Shown here piece by piece: positions 42,074-52,549 of a stretch of DNA of 64,000 nucleotides. The position numbers and the translations under genes were made by a program. The notes beneath the pieces were generated by a model. That model made no database searches. It saw nothing but the letters and a program-made list of their open reading frames with translations, and was not told the origin of the DNA. Origin of the DNA: Diploptera punctata (lineage: Eukaryota > Arthropoda > Insecta > Blattodea > Blaberidae). Within the stretch, counting starts at the first letter, position 1. Each line of letters begins with the position of its first letter. The DNA lies in assembly GCA_030220185.1 (NCBI GenBank), contig JASPKZ010001598.1:343001-407000 (forward strand). The letters run 5' to 3'.

Positions 42074-42949
42074 CCCTTAAACTGCCAATACAATATTTTA
42101 TTTTTCTTATATATTTATTTATTTTACCTGATGGAGTTAAGACCATAAGATCTTCTCTTCCACTTCACCAGGGTTAAATTATACATACAATAAGAATTTT
42201 GATAAATAACACATAATAGATAATTATAGACTACACAATATAAAGTTGACAAGGGAAAGAAAGAAAAATAATATGGGGAAATAGACAAGTTGGAAGACCG
42301 AAAAATGATGGGAGGATGGTATTAAAGAAGATGCTGCAAACCTACTTAGGTGTTGTAACTGAGGGCTTACCGCAATTATAGGAGGCAGAGGTTAAGGGAG
42401 GCCAAAGCTCGACTTTGAACCAATCAGGTATTGGATGAGTGATGGAACTGTTTTAATACAAAATAAATCACCATTTGGGAGAAAATCTACATACAGAAGA
42501 ACAAAAACAAGATTATGAATTCTGAAATTCCCAGGGAAAAAGATTTGATTTACAAGTTCTTCAGTCAACCAAATGATGGAGTGGGAGCAGATATCCAGGG
42601 CGAACAATGCAAAATTCAACATTATGGAAAAGCTGATGATGGTATACATGATACAACAAAACATGTTCAAATAGAACACAACAAATTATGAGATAAGATG
42701 ACTCCAGATTCACTTTATTTATTAGTAACTTTTCATGGTGAAATTAAACTTCTCATGCCAGTTATTTAAATGTTCCGGACCGCAAGGAAAATAAATTCAT
42801 ATAAAAGTGTTATTATTAGCCTATACATTATTGCGCAATTTGACAAAAAAATTAAGTAATTTTTACTCGTTTGTTTTTCTATTGATCTAAAAACTATATT
42901 AAATACATTAAATCAATGTATCCAATAGGATACATTTTTAATTTAAGGG
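42074..42949. mobile_element. TTAA element 1 (piggyBac-like ends), 876 bp
   Basis: Ends CCCTTAAACTGCCAAT and, reversed, CCCTTAAATTAAAAATGTAT, with TTAA at 42070-42073 and 42950-42953. Subterminal TGTATCCAATAGGATACA and GACCGCAAGGAAAA match the small copy at 53.9 kb. A CR1 3' end piece lies inside (42,113-42,180), and RTE-like GRP residues near 42,290. The 95-codon minus frame at 42392-42679 is not recognised as a transposase. Confidence 0.8.
42106..42250 (-). mobile_element. CR1-like 3' end fragment
   Basis: TTTACCTGATGGAGTTAAGA, then CATAAGATCTTCTCTTCCAC match the CR1-type 3' terminus with substitutions. It is nested in TTAA element 1. Confidence 0.7.
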
Positions 42950-43272
42950 TTAATCACATATGTAGATAATCATCTAGCCAGTGTAGGGGTGACATTTGGT
43001 CAGCATGTCTGGTGCCCTAGCTGTTGTAGCTGATTTTCTCAATCTGAGGTCGCTACTTATTATAGCTACCCAAATGCCTCGCGATGCCGGGTGGGCATAC
43101 TGAGAAAATTTCTTCCCCCATGGAGACTCAAACTTGCGCAAGTCCCGTAGCTCTGCGCCACTAGGCTACGGCGCGGAACATATAGGTAAATAAGCGCAAC
43201 TAAATTAGTTTAGTTAAGAAACTACCGCTGGGGAGCAACTATGTCCTCACGCGTGATATATGGATTATGTAC

Positions 43273-43560
43273 TTTAGGGTTACAACTTTTTGAATTTTTG
43301 TGAAGTAAAATAATCCCTTTGCAATGAATGGGCGAACTTTTGCTTGAATCCATTCAAAAAGGCCTTCATTTCACTGAGCTTCAAGAAAAGGTCACCCCCA
43401 AATCAATATTAAATATTGATATATAAATATATTTGGGAGTGACCTTTTCTTGAAGCTCAGTGAAATGAAGGCCTTTTTGAATGGTTTTAAGTAAAAGTTC
43501 ACCCATTCATTGCACAGCAAATATTTTATTCCACAAAAGTCCGAAAAGTTATAACCCTAA
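43273..43560. mobile_element. Palindromic foldback MITE, 288 bp
   Basis: The two arms of about 130 bp are near-perfect reverse complements (TTCATTTCACTGAGCTTCAA / TTGAAGCTCAGTGAAATGAA; ends TTTAGGGTTACAAC and GTTATAACCCTAA). The centre is AATATTAAATATTGATATAT. A 5-bp target duplication TGTAC lies at 43268-43272 and 43561-43565. No coding. Confidence 0.9.
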
Positions 43561-43593
43561 TGTACATGGATACAAACTGTAGGGGAAAATATT

Positions 43594-43678
43594 AACCCTG
43601 ATTAGGGATGTATGGAGAGCTTACGTCCGCGCGGTTATAAACATTCGGATTCGTTAGTACCAGTGAGTTAGCTAAGTA
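43594..43678 (+). pseudogene. RTE-I extreme 3' end
   Basis: RDVWRAYVRAVINIRIR, then TAGTACCAGTGAGTTAGCTAAG, the 3' terminus of RTE-I. Only 85 bp. Confidence 0.8.
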
Positions 43679-43679
43679 A

Positions 43680-44235
43680 CTTCAGCAAGGGAGTAACCTT
43701 GCCACACGTGAATACATACGGATACAGACAGACACACAGACAGGCTACCCTGAATGACGTCAGTGGTTTCCTTTACATTTAACAGCGCCAACACACTTTC
43801 TCTCCGGTCTCCCAGACCCGTCATTGTTACTTTTCAGAGCAAAAACTGATACCATAGCTGTCGATGTCCAGAGAGAGACAGAGAAAAAAAAAAGTGATGT
43901 TCCGGAAGAGAGATGCGTGTCACAGTTTGCGAACCGCACAGAACAAGTAAAGATGTTACGTAGAGGAAGCAGACTTGACGTTATCCAGAACACTTCCACC
44001 TCCACACATGCGTTCTGTGGAAATCTTTAGCTTACTCAACTAATGGGACTATAACCTTCATTCTTCAAAGTAATACAGAGTGCCCCACAAACTGCATTTT
44101 ATTTATTTTTTATTTTGTTAATTTTGTCGTATATACGACATTAATATTATTTAAAATGCAATATCTCATATGAAGAAGAAAAGGATGTAAATGCAAATAT
44201 ATAAAAATTCTTAAAGGTTTTTTTCTTCCAAAACA
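43680..44235. other. No gene identified
   Basis: A GC-richer stretch at 43,735-44,040 has a CRE-like palindrome TGACGTCA (43755-43762) and a 68-codon plus frame (43824-44030, with QRETEKKKSDVPEERCVSQF). There is no family match, and another frame overlaps it on the minus strand, so I do not call a gene. 44,041-44,235 is AT-rich. Confidence 0.35.
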
Positions 44236-44882
44236 GGCCAGAAGGTCCTTGGCCTACATGCTGGCTGCTGGCCTCACACCCACATGTGTTAATCACAGAG
44301 TAGACGATCATCTAGCCAGCGTAGGGGATACACGTGTTCATCATGTCGGGTCCCCCAGCCGTTACAACTGGTCTTCTCAACCTGGAGTCGCTATTTATTG
44401 TGGCTACCCAAATGCTTCATATCTTCTTCTTCTTTTCCAGGATTAGGTGAATGCGACCTGTTCCGGTCTCAAGTCCATCGTTTCCTTGGCCGTCCCAAAG
44501 ATCTTTTTCCATGTGGTTTGTAGGCGTTGATCTTTTTGGGTAATCTTGTATTGTTCATTCTGTCTAAACGTTCTTTCCATTGGTATTTGTGCTCGTCTAG
44601 TTTATCGATTATTGAAAACATCTCCAGTTCATTTCTTATTGATTCATTGTGTAATCTACCCATGCGTGTACATCCTTTTACGGACCTTAAGAATTTCATT
44701 TCAGTGGCTTGAATGTGTGAGATATATTTTTTTTTGTAAGTACCCACGGTATCACTCAGAAGTATCAAATGCGAATACGAATACCAAATGCCTCATATAC
44801 TGGCCTAAATTCCCATAATGGCCTAAATTCCAAGAGAAAATTTCTTCCCCCATGGGGACTCGAACCAGTGTAAGTCCCGTAT
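44236..44882 (-). mobile_element. SINE-D, split by an RTE-like 3' fragment
   Basis: The tail and body (CTTGGCCTACATGCTGGCTG; ACCTGGAGTCGCTATTTATT) end at 44,422. The head-side part (AAATTTCTTCCCCCATGGGG; ACTCGAACCAGTG) lies at 44,800-44,882, where the copy stops short of the tRNA-like 5' end. Confidence 0.82.
44423..44783 (-). pseudogene. RTE-like 3' fragment inserted in SINE-D
   Basis: Minus-strand translation: ATEMKFLRSVKGCTRMGRLH, NESIRNELEMFSIIDKLDEH, WKERLDRMNNTRLPKKINAY, GKRSLGRPRKRW, then a stop and a GAA tail read on the minus strand. Target duplication CCAAATGCTTCATAT (44408-44422) versus CCAAATGCCTCATAT (44784-44798), one mismatch. Confidence 0.9.
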
Positions 44883-44887
44883 TAAAG

Positions 44888-45225
44888 GAATTTAGGGTTA
44901 ATAAATTCCATCTTCAAGCCACAGACCAAAACATTCAAAATTAGGCTAAAAGTATATAAAACAATTGCCCTTCCAACTCTTTCGCATGGTAGCGAAGTAT
45001 TAACATTCAAACAGAAGGATATACAGAGACTTGGGATCTGCTGAAGCTGAAATGTGATATCTTTGAAGGACTGCAGGATACATACTACTAGATCATATAA
45101 AAAATGAAGATATCGTAGACGAATTACACACTGAACATTTAGAAAACAAAATTTCTGATTGTACAGTAAGTCAAGATGAATGCAACATATTTATCGAATG
45201 AATATTCCGTTTAGAGCTGCAAATT
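44888..45225 (+). pseudogene. RTE-like internal fragment, degraded
   Basis: Translation: RNLGLINSIFKPQTKTFKIR, KVYKTIALPTLSHGSEVLTF, then frameshifts around DLLKLKCDIFEGLQDTYY-like residues and a terminal RMNIPFRAANYEK. Confidence 0.65.
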
Positions 45226-45292
45226 ATGAAAAATAAATAAATAAATTCTATTCTATTTAGTATCTATAATATTGTTTGCAGCTTCTACTCAC

Positions 45293-45366
45293 CAATCAGC
45301 AGACGCAGGACTCTCAGGAAGGCAGAAATCCTTTGTTGTTCTCGTTGTTTGAAGCATTGTGGAAAA
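45293..45366 (-). other. Candidate host exon, 74 nt
   Basis: On the minus strand a pyrimidine-rich tract with TTTTTCATTTTTTGTTTCAG precedes the segment, and GTGAGTAG (a good donor) follows it. Between them two frames are open; one reads CFKQREQQRISAFLRVLRLL, the other FSTMLQTTRTTKDFCLPESP. Flanks match no repeat in the window. I do not recognise the protein. With no second exon in view this is only a candidate. Confidence 0.35.
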
Positions 45367-45540
45367 CTGAAACAAAAAATGAAAAACGATATTAAAACAT
45401 GATCCCATAAGATAGTCGAGTAATCTTAGTTAGAGCTTTGTGACATGCGCTGATTCGAGTCATCATGGGAGAAATAATTTTCTCATGAAAATTAATGCAT
45501 TTTTATTTACACGCTTTATATTAGCTTAACATGTATCTAT

Positions 45541-46480
45541 CTATGTAACGGAATATTTGAACATGATTTTCACCCACTTAAAATCATTGGATCGACTTGA
45601 AACTTTGTATACTAGTAAAGGACCCGTGACAATACAATATTTTCATATTTGTTTCTAAAATCTTGGCCAGAATCATCAGAAAATCTAAAAAGTGTCTTTG
45701 TATCTATGTAACGGAGTATTTTAACACGATTTTCACCCACTTAGAAACATTGGATCGACTTGAAACTTTGTATACTAGTAAAGGACCCGTGACAATACAA
45801 TATTTTCATATTTGTTTCTAAAATCTTGGCCAGAATCATCAGAAAATAAAAAAAAAGTGTCATTGTATCTATGTAACGGAGTATTTTTAACACGATTTTC
45901 ACCCACTTAGAAACATTGGATCGACTTGAAACTTTTGTATACTAGTAAAGGACCCGTGACAATACAATATTTTCATATTTGTTTCTAAAATCTTGGCCAG
46001 AATCATCAGAAAATAAAAAAAGTGTCTTTGTATCTATGTAACGGAATTTTTTAACACGATTTTCACCCACTTAGAAACATTGGATCGACTTGAAACTTTG
46101 TATACTTGTAAAGGACCCGTGACAATACAGTATTTTCATATTTGTTTCTAAAATCTTGGCCACGAATCATCAGAAAACCTAAAAAAAGTGTATTTGTAAC
46201 TTTGTTATCTATGTAACGGAATTTTTTAACACGATTTTCACCCACTTAGAAACATTGGATCGACTTGAAACTTTGTATACTAGTAAAGGACCTGTGACAA
46301 TACAAAAATGTCATATTTATTTTCTAAAATCCTGGCCAGAATCATCAGAAAATTAAGAAAAGTGTCTTTGTATCTATGTAACGGAATTTTGAACACGATT
46401 TTCACCCACTTAGAAACATTGGATCGACTTGAAACTTTGTATACTTGTAAAGGATCCGTGAAAATACAATAATTTCATAT
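45541..46480 (+). repeat. 165-bp tandem array, 6 units
   Basis: CTATGTAACGGA recurs at 45541, 45704, 45869, 46034, 46209 and 46374 (period 163-175). Each unit has CACGATTTTCACCCACTTAG, CATTGGATCGACTTGAAACT and AATCTTGGCCAGAATCATCA. Other Tyr composites carry this block only once. The last unit is partial and leads directly into the tRNA-like gene. Confidence 0.93.
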
Positions 46481-46492
46481 TTTGTAAGAGTT

Positions 46493-46570
46493 CAGTTGGT
46501 AGAGCGGTGAACTCTAGTGGTATATAATTTCAGTAATCGATAGGTCGCTGGTTCAAATCCGGCTGGGAGG
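46493..46570 (+). pseudogene. tRNA-Tyr-like pseudogene with intron
   Basis: AGTTCAGTTGGTAGAGCGGT, split anticodon arm (GAACTCTAGTGG...TAATCG) and CGCTGGTTCAAATCCGGCT, followed by a T6 run. The acceptor ends do not pair. Confidence 0.7.
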
Positions 46571-47229
46571 ATTTTTTAGAAGAGAATTACTTTTAGCTCA
46601 TACTACAATAGTATCGAATTAAAAGATGTTTACACTTGTATCTTATTCTGTAAAATATTAAAACTAAAAAAATAAAAAATAAATAATAGTTTTAAAAAAC
46701 TAAAATACGCTTTATTAGAAAACCGAACTCAAAATTGAAAAATAATTTCAATTTCCAACACGCTTGGGATAAAATTAAAGTGGTCAACAAAAAAATCATC
46801 TCCAACACATATAGAATAAAACTAGAGTTATCAACAAAAAGAAAATAATTTTACCATCAAAAGCGTGGGGTGCTTTTTATGATTTTTACATTTTCTTCTT
46901 AGAGACTTTACTTTTACCAATATCTGTTAATTATCAAACATATTAATTAATTAATATAGAGCACCCCACGCTTTTGAAGGTAAAATTATTTTCTTTTTGT
47001 TGATAACTCTAGTTTTATTCTAGATGTGTTGGAGATTATTTTTTTTGTTGACCACTTTAATTTTATCCCAAGGTGTTGGAAATTAAAATTATTTTTCATT
47101 TTTTTGTTCGGTTTTCTAATAAAGCGTGTTGTTTTAGTTTGTTACAACTATTATTTATTTAAAACTCGTGTTAATTATTAAGATTGGTCGGAGAAAACCT
47201 TGAATGATGAGAAAAATTCTCAAAATGAA

Positions 47230-47445
47230 TGAATGAATTTTCGCCCAATATGGAATCGGAGCTTATCCAGCATTGTGAGAAATGTTGGTAGCAGTAATAA
47301 AAAAAGGCTCCAAGTTTAAAAAACCAGCTATACCCCCTGAGAGACTCATCGTTCTGATCATATGCCATCCCTATTCTGGTTTGATGATCACATCCACCTA
47401 CGTAAATAGCTAGCAGCATGCTGATAATCCAAGGGTCTTCTAAGT
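47230..47445 (+). mobile_element. SINE-D body, diverged
   Basis: CCAATATGGAATCGGAGCTT, CCAGCATTGTGAG and ATCACATCCACCTACGTAAA align with the SINE-D body at 57.57-57.77 kb. The tRNA-like head is absent. Confidence 0.6.
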
Positions 47446-47528
47446 CTGACTTTTTAATAAAGTTTACATCATAATAAACAGACGTGTTATTTATATAATT
47501 TAAAATAAAGAAATCTAAATTAATAATT

Positions 47529-48097
47529 AATTTTTGCGCGATACAGCAATGGCGACCATTATTAAAAGTTCAACTTCCTACATTTCGGGTTTGCCAACCT
47601 AAATAACTATATTACATTTACACCCACGTGCGGGAAGTAAAACCACTGCCCTCTATGTATACTACGTACAATGTATATACAGAAAATATCCAAAAGGTAG
47701 TGTTAATATACATTATACGAAACAAATCACTGCATTTTAAATTAACTGAACTTTATTTGAAACAATATAAAACAATAAATACGTACTTGCGGCCATGTTA
47801 TCAATAATTGTTCTCAAGGCCTCCTGTTGTTTCAACTAATAAACATTGCCCACACTGTTAACGTAATTCAACTGTTTATAATGAACGCAAATATTTCCAA
47901 TAAAGATGTTATAATTTAACTATTACTTATTATTTTGAAAACATCATCGCGCACAAAATAATGTATAACGCACGTTTGTGAAGTGTTTTGCAGAATCTCG
48001 GAAATAAAAAACCTTGCTATCGCTCGGTTTTTAAACATTTTCCCTCGACTCTGTAAAAACCACTTCCTAACCTCGCATTGTAATATACTATTACGTA
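47529..48097 (+). mobile_element. GCGC element, copy 2
   Basis: Begins TTTTTGCGCGATA; internal GGAAGTAAAACCACTGCCCT and CGCGCACAAAATAATG; ends CACTTCCTAACCTCGCATTG. Confidence 0.75.
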
Positions 48098-48239
48098 TCA
48101 TAAAGCCTTGAAAGTGCATTAAGGAATAAATTAAGAAGAAAATCTTAGTGCTCTAAATGAACTATTTGATAAGAATTTAGGGATTTCCAAAATTAAAAAA
48201 ATCATTAGCATTAGTAATATAATAAGATGTTAAATACAA

Positions 48240-48565
48240 GATTGGTACCTGGTAAGTCAGTCGTCCTCAACTAAATTATTAAACTTTATCAAGTAGTTCC
48301 AATAAGGAGGCCTTTCAAAAACAACGTTTCATCTTCTGCATTTTAACTGGTACTGATTCTGTTGTAGAAGCTGTACAACGGGTTCAGGTCAGCGGGTGTG
48401 TTCTCATTGAGTAGGTCTGTATTATTGGCTTCTTTTAGAATCTCTATGTCCTCAAGGAAGCTAATCTTGTTGTTGTTATACTCTCTGTGTTGTATTGACT
48501 TGATTAAGTTTAATAATTTATTTGATGACTGATTTATCAAGTACTAATTTTGTATTTAATATCTT
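48240..48565 (-). pseudogene. Penelope-like element, C-terminal fragment between inverted repeats
   Basis: A minus-strand frame (48,540-48,343) reads FLEDIEILKEANNTDLLNEN and PADLNPLYSFYNRI, matching the end of the Penelope-like copy at 59.4-59.6 kb. The flanks form diverged inverted repeats (GTCAGTCGTCCTCAACTAAA at the left; TTATTTGATGACTGATTTAT at the right). Confidence 0.7.
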
Positions 48566-48663
48566 ATTATATAACCTAAACGGTGCTTAAAATGAATTTT
48601 TTAAATGTTGATAGGCTAGTAATATACTTAACATTAGTACTAATATTATCAATGGAAAGATTA

Positions 48664-49485
48664 CACTGAGCAACAAAAAATATACTTCTTTTTTTTTTTT
48701 GTCTCAGAAAGAAAAATATGTGATTCTGATAGTATTTTTCTTCCTAAACTCAAATATGATATCGGTTTTTCTCCATCACGCAAGGTTTCCGAGAGACAGG
48801 CATTTATAATTTCAAACACTTTAATATTTTCTACATTCGTAACTACACAATATTCGAACATTCGGACTCACCTAGAAAGTAAGAAATGACAATTTTCTGC
48901 AATATTTCGCCTGTGGAGCATCCCTCTTGATGGTCCAACAAAAAGAACAACAAAAAATAAACTTCCTTGTTTTGTCTCAGAAAGAAAAATATGTGATTCT
49001 GATAGTATTTTTTCGCCTGAATTCAAATATGATATAGAGTTTTCTCCATCACGCAAGGTTTCCGAGAGACAGGCATTTATAATTTCAAACACTTTAATAT
49101 TTTCTACATTCGTAACTACACAATATTCGAACATTCGGACTCACCTAGAAAGTAAGAAATTACAATTTTCTGCAATATTTCGCCTGTGGAGCATCCCTCT
49201 TGATGGTCCAACAAAAAGAGCAACAAAAAATAAACTTCCTTGTTTTGTCTCAGAAAGAAAAATATGTGATTCTGATAGTATTTTTTCGCCTGAATTCAAA
49301 TATGATATCGAGTTTTCTCCATCACGCAAGGTTTCCGAGAGACATTATTTTAATCCATTAATTGAAATTAAAATAAAAAACTGTGGGTGATGGAGAAATT
49401 CCGAATACATATTTGAAAATACGATAAAAAACTGTATTAAGTACAACTATTGGTACTCATGAGACAAAAATCATGTTGACCACTG
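48664..49485. mobile_element. CACTG element, copy 1, with internal tandem repeats
   Basis: Ends CACTGAGCAACAAAAAA and, reversed, CAGTGGTCAACATGATTTTT. 3-bp target duplication TTA. An internal 272-bp block (GTCTCAGAAAGAAAAATATG to the segment before the next copy) is repeated in tandem, starting at 48702, 48974 and 49246. The minus-strand frames over it repeat too and are not genes I recognise. Confidence 0.8.
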
Positions 49486-49596
49486 TTATAAGCTAGAACA
49501 AATAAAATTAGGAATGAAAATGGGGATATGATTGCAGGTTCCAGCAATATATATCATTAAGATGGAAAAATAAATAACTAATAAATGTATTAGCTA

Positions 49597-49862
49597 TAAT
49601 AATAACAATAATTAATTCGTTATCTCAGTCAAATATTTAATTTTTTCAATAATTTGTCAACGTTTGACAATCTCCTTGTGTGAGATCATTTTCAAGGCAT
49701 TTGTCATAGGCCCCTACAAAATGGATAACTGGAAATGTAAAATATCTTGAAAATGATCTTACACAAGGAGATTGAAACGTCGAAAAATTATTGAATAAAT
49801 TCAATATTTGGCTGAGGTAACGAATTAGTTATTGTTATTATTAACTACTCTCAGGAAATAAT
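49597..49862. repeat. Imperfect palindrome, about 265 bp
   Basis: Arms of about 95 bp: TAATTCGTTATCTCAGTCAA with GACAATCTCCTTGTGTGAGA at the left, and ACACAAGGAGATTGAAACGT with TTTGGCTGAGGTAACGAATT at the right. The outer TAATAATAACAATAA is mirrored as TTATTGTTATTATTA. Probably a foldback MITE or Penelope-type terminus. No target duplication is visible. Confidence 0.75.
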
Positions 49863-50610
49863 ATAAAGATATATTCAAAATTTATTAGCTATTAACTTGA
49901 AAACCTCAATGTTATTTCCCATAATAAATTTATGAAATGAAAAAAAAACTTTAATCAGCAATTAAATGCACATGCAGATCAGGATACTAAAGAGGATGAT
50001 ATACAGACAGCAGAAATATTAGGCTTGTTACAGAACCAAGCACATTAGAGGTTGAAATGGTAATAAGGAAATGAAAGATGTATAAAGCAACAAGTTCAGA
50101 TAGCAGTAAAACTTATAAAACCAGGAAGAAAAAATGAATAGACAAAATACATGTTTACTTAGTGCGAATTTGGAAAAATGAAGCTCTTCTAGATAAGTGG
50201 AAAGAATCTACTATCGCATCAATCTATAAAAAATGAGTAATACTAATTTCAACAACCGGGACATCTCATTAGTTTCAAGTTCGTGCAAAACTCTTTCAAA
50301 TATTTTAGTATCTAGGTTACTCCTACACTGATGACGTAATAGATGTTCATTAATATGGATTTAGAAGAAAAAATATGTACAATAGTTTAGCTTTTTAGCT
50401 TAAGACAGATTTTAGAAAATAAATGCGCATATAATGGCACTGTGCATCAACAAATGTATATTCAAAAGTATACGATTCAATTAACAGATACTACAGAAGT
50501 TGTAGGCCCCTACACTATTTTACTGGACGTCGGAATTCCTAGAAAGTTAGACATACTCGAAATTGTCTAAATGGCATAAAGAGTAGGGTTAGAAATAGGC
50601 AAACTTTGTG

Positions 50611-51600
50611 TACCCTTTATATTAGCTTGACCTGTATCTATCTACGTAACGAAATTTGTCAACACGATTTTCACCCATTTAAGAACATTGGATCGACTTG
50701 AAACTTTGTATCCTTGTAAAGGACCAATGACAATACAACAATTTCATAAATGATATATAATATATAATAGGTTGCGGACTTACCGACTTTTTAGTCCATC
50801 GTTGTAAGAAATTAATGTTATATCCTCTGATAGCTCAGTTGGTAGAGTGGTGGACTGCAGTGGTATATCATTTCAGTAATCCATAGGCCGTTGGTTCAAA
50901 TCCGGCCCGAAAGTTTTTTAGAAGATATAATATTGTTAGATAATAATCATTAAAATATATATATAATTATATTCTTCCCTAGACACTAAAAATATCGTAA
51001 GCAATTAAATTTTCATGTGATTCTAGTTTATGACAATCAATTAAACTAAAAATTAAAAAATAAATAATAGTTTAAAAAACTAAAACAACACGCTTTATTA
51101 GAAAACCAAACTAAAATATAAAAAAATAAATAATAGCTTAAACAACTAAAACAATACGCTAAAAACTAAACGAACTAAAAAAAATCAAAATAATTTGAAT
51201 TTCCAACCCACTTGGGTTCAAAATTAAAGTGGTCAACAAAAAAATCATCTCCAACACATCTAGAATAAAACTAGAGTTATCTACACAAAGAATAATTTTA
51301 CCATCAAAAGCGTGGGGTGCTTTTTATGTTTTTTTTACGTTTTCTTATTAGAGACTTTACTTTTACCAATATCTGTTTATTATCAAATATATTGATATAG
51401 AGCACCACACGATTTTGATGGTAATATTATTTTTTTTGTAGATAACTCTAGTTTTATTCTAGATGTGTTGCAGATGATGTTTTTGATGACCTCTTTAATT
51501 TTATCCCAAGCGTGTTGGAAATTGAAATTATTTTTTTCATTTTTTAGTTCGGTTTTCTAATAAAGCGTGTTGTTTTAGTTTTTTAAACTATTATTTATTT
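50611..51600 (+). mobile_element. Tyr composite, copy 3 (990 bp)
   Basis: One left block (TTTATATTAGCTTGACCTG; CGATTTTCACCCATTTAAG), the tRNA-Tyr-like gene at 50823-50912, a spacer with ATCGTAAGCAATTAAATTTT, and a foldback with AAAGTGGTCAACAAAAAAAT arms ending AACTATTATTTATTT. It sits inside an RTE-I coding region. Confidence 0.83.
50823..50912 (+). pseudogene. tRNA-Tyr-like pseudogene with intron
   Basis: ATAGCTCAGTTGGTAGAGTG, GGACTGCAGTGG, about 20 intron-like bases, TAATCCATAGG, then TTGGTTCAAATCCGGCCC and a T6 run. By position the anticodon is GCA instead of GUA. The acceptor strands (CCTCTGA, CCGAAAG) pair poorly. Confidence 0.72.
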
Positions 51601-51877
51601 CAGATACTTCTGAAATTTACAATACGTTAAAGCAAGGAGATGACTACCTTCTCATATTCAGTTTTGACCTAAGCATGTCAACAAATGTTTAAAGGATAAA
51701 GAAGGCGTTCAACTGAATGGTACGAGTATTAATAAATTGCTGGTATATGCTGATAATGTAGTAATGAGGAGATAATAAAGGACAATACACACACTGTTTT
51801 CAGTAACACTAAGAAATTGGAACAGTAAGTAAACATCAAAAAACTAAATAAGAGAGGTTCCTCTAAGAGTACGCATT

Positions 51878-52535
51878 TAACTTAAAAACTGTTCTGCCCA
51901 TCACAGCCTACGAGACTTAACTGTTCTCATTATATCTGGCTTCCTGTAAAGACCATGTAGTTCACCGTTATGTAGTCTTCTCCATTCGCCTGTCTGTTCA
52001 TCTCTCTTTGATCCAAAAATGTTCCTAAGAACTTTATTCTCAAATACTCTAATATATTTTCCTCTCTTAAAGTAAGAGTTCATGTTTCGCATCCATATAA
52101 TATAACTGGTAGAATAATAGTTTTATATGTTTTCAGTTTAACATTTTTTGAAAGGAGTGGGACATGAAGAGTCCCTGTAATGCATAATAGCACGCATTTC
52201 TAGAATTGAGCCAATCTTTAATTTCTTTGTGCATCTCATTCCTATTTGTGATTATTTTTTCCTAGGTATTTGAATTCAGCCACTTCCTCAAAATTTACCT
52301 CATTTTTCATTAGCTGTCTATTTGCATTATATAATGCATTTCTGTGTGTGCCCATATATTTAGTTTTATTGATATTTACATCCAGTCCCAATTTATTAGT
52401 ATTACTCAATAGTGTGTGCTTGTTGGCCTTTAGTATCTCTTCGCTATCGCCCAATAGTACAACATAATTAGCCTAAAGTAACAGCTTATTAATACCATTG
52501 AATTGTAGGCTTTCTCCATCCTCAAAAGACATGAT
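51878..52535 (-). pseudogene. RTE-I retrotransposon, middle part
   Basis: Minus-strand pieces: LLGDSEEILKANKHTLLSNT, NINKTKYMGTHRNALYNANR, NFEEVAEFKYLGK, then after frameshifts LSKNVKLKTYKTIILPVILY, GCETWTLTLREE and KRDEQTGEWRRLHNGELHGL up to TVKSRRL. The catalytic ADD is replaced by ANY, and the copy stops at the WAGHVARM position. Confidence 0.85.
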
Positions 52536-52549
52536 GACATGCTTTAGTA

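Larger units (their letters stand above)
42016..43182 (-). mobile_element. SINE-D, split by a TTAA element
   Basis: The tail (GAAGACTCTTGGCCTACGAG) is at 42,030-42,069. The body and head are at 42,954-43,182 (AAATTTCTTCCCCCATGGAG; GCGCCACTAGGCTACGGCGC). Joined at TTAA they make one minus-strand SINE-D. Confidence 0.85.
45511..47160 (+). mobile_element. Tyr composite, copy 2, with expanded left block
   Basis: In order: ACGCTTTATATTAGCTT end, six tandem 165-bp units, a tRNA-Tyr-like gene (46493-46570), a spacer of about 105 bp, and an uninterrupted foldback (46,676-47,160). The foldback arms of about 205 bp contain AAGTGGTCAACAAAAAAATC and CGTGGGGTGC, with a loop of about 90 bp. It is the clearest copy of the whole arrangement. 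Confidence 0.82.
49960..51870 (+). pseudogene. RTE-I RT domain, degraded and split by a Tyr composite
   Basis: The left part (to 50,610) has, in broken frames, AEILGLLQNQAH, a KDGKATSSDSS-like block, FGKMKLF, RQILENKCAYNGTVHQQMYI and a KVYDSINR-like motif that corresponds to RT motif A. The right part from 51,601 has SDTSEIYNTLKQGDDYLL, KEGVQLNGTSINKLLVYAD-like residues with the catalytic box mutated, and a degraded continuation. Both parts fit one RTE-I-type frame. Confidence 0.7.

Noticed and set aside
43824..44030. 68-codon frame near a CRE-like palindrome
   Set aside because: An overlapping frame of similar length lies on the other strand and neither has a recognisable motif; kept only as an unassigned region.
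49780..49835. Hammerhead-ribozyme-like GAAAC and CTGA pieces in the palindrome
   Set aside because: The core CUGANGA...GAAA arrangement is not complete; a covariance-model search would be needed to revive it.
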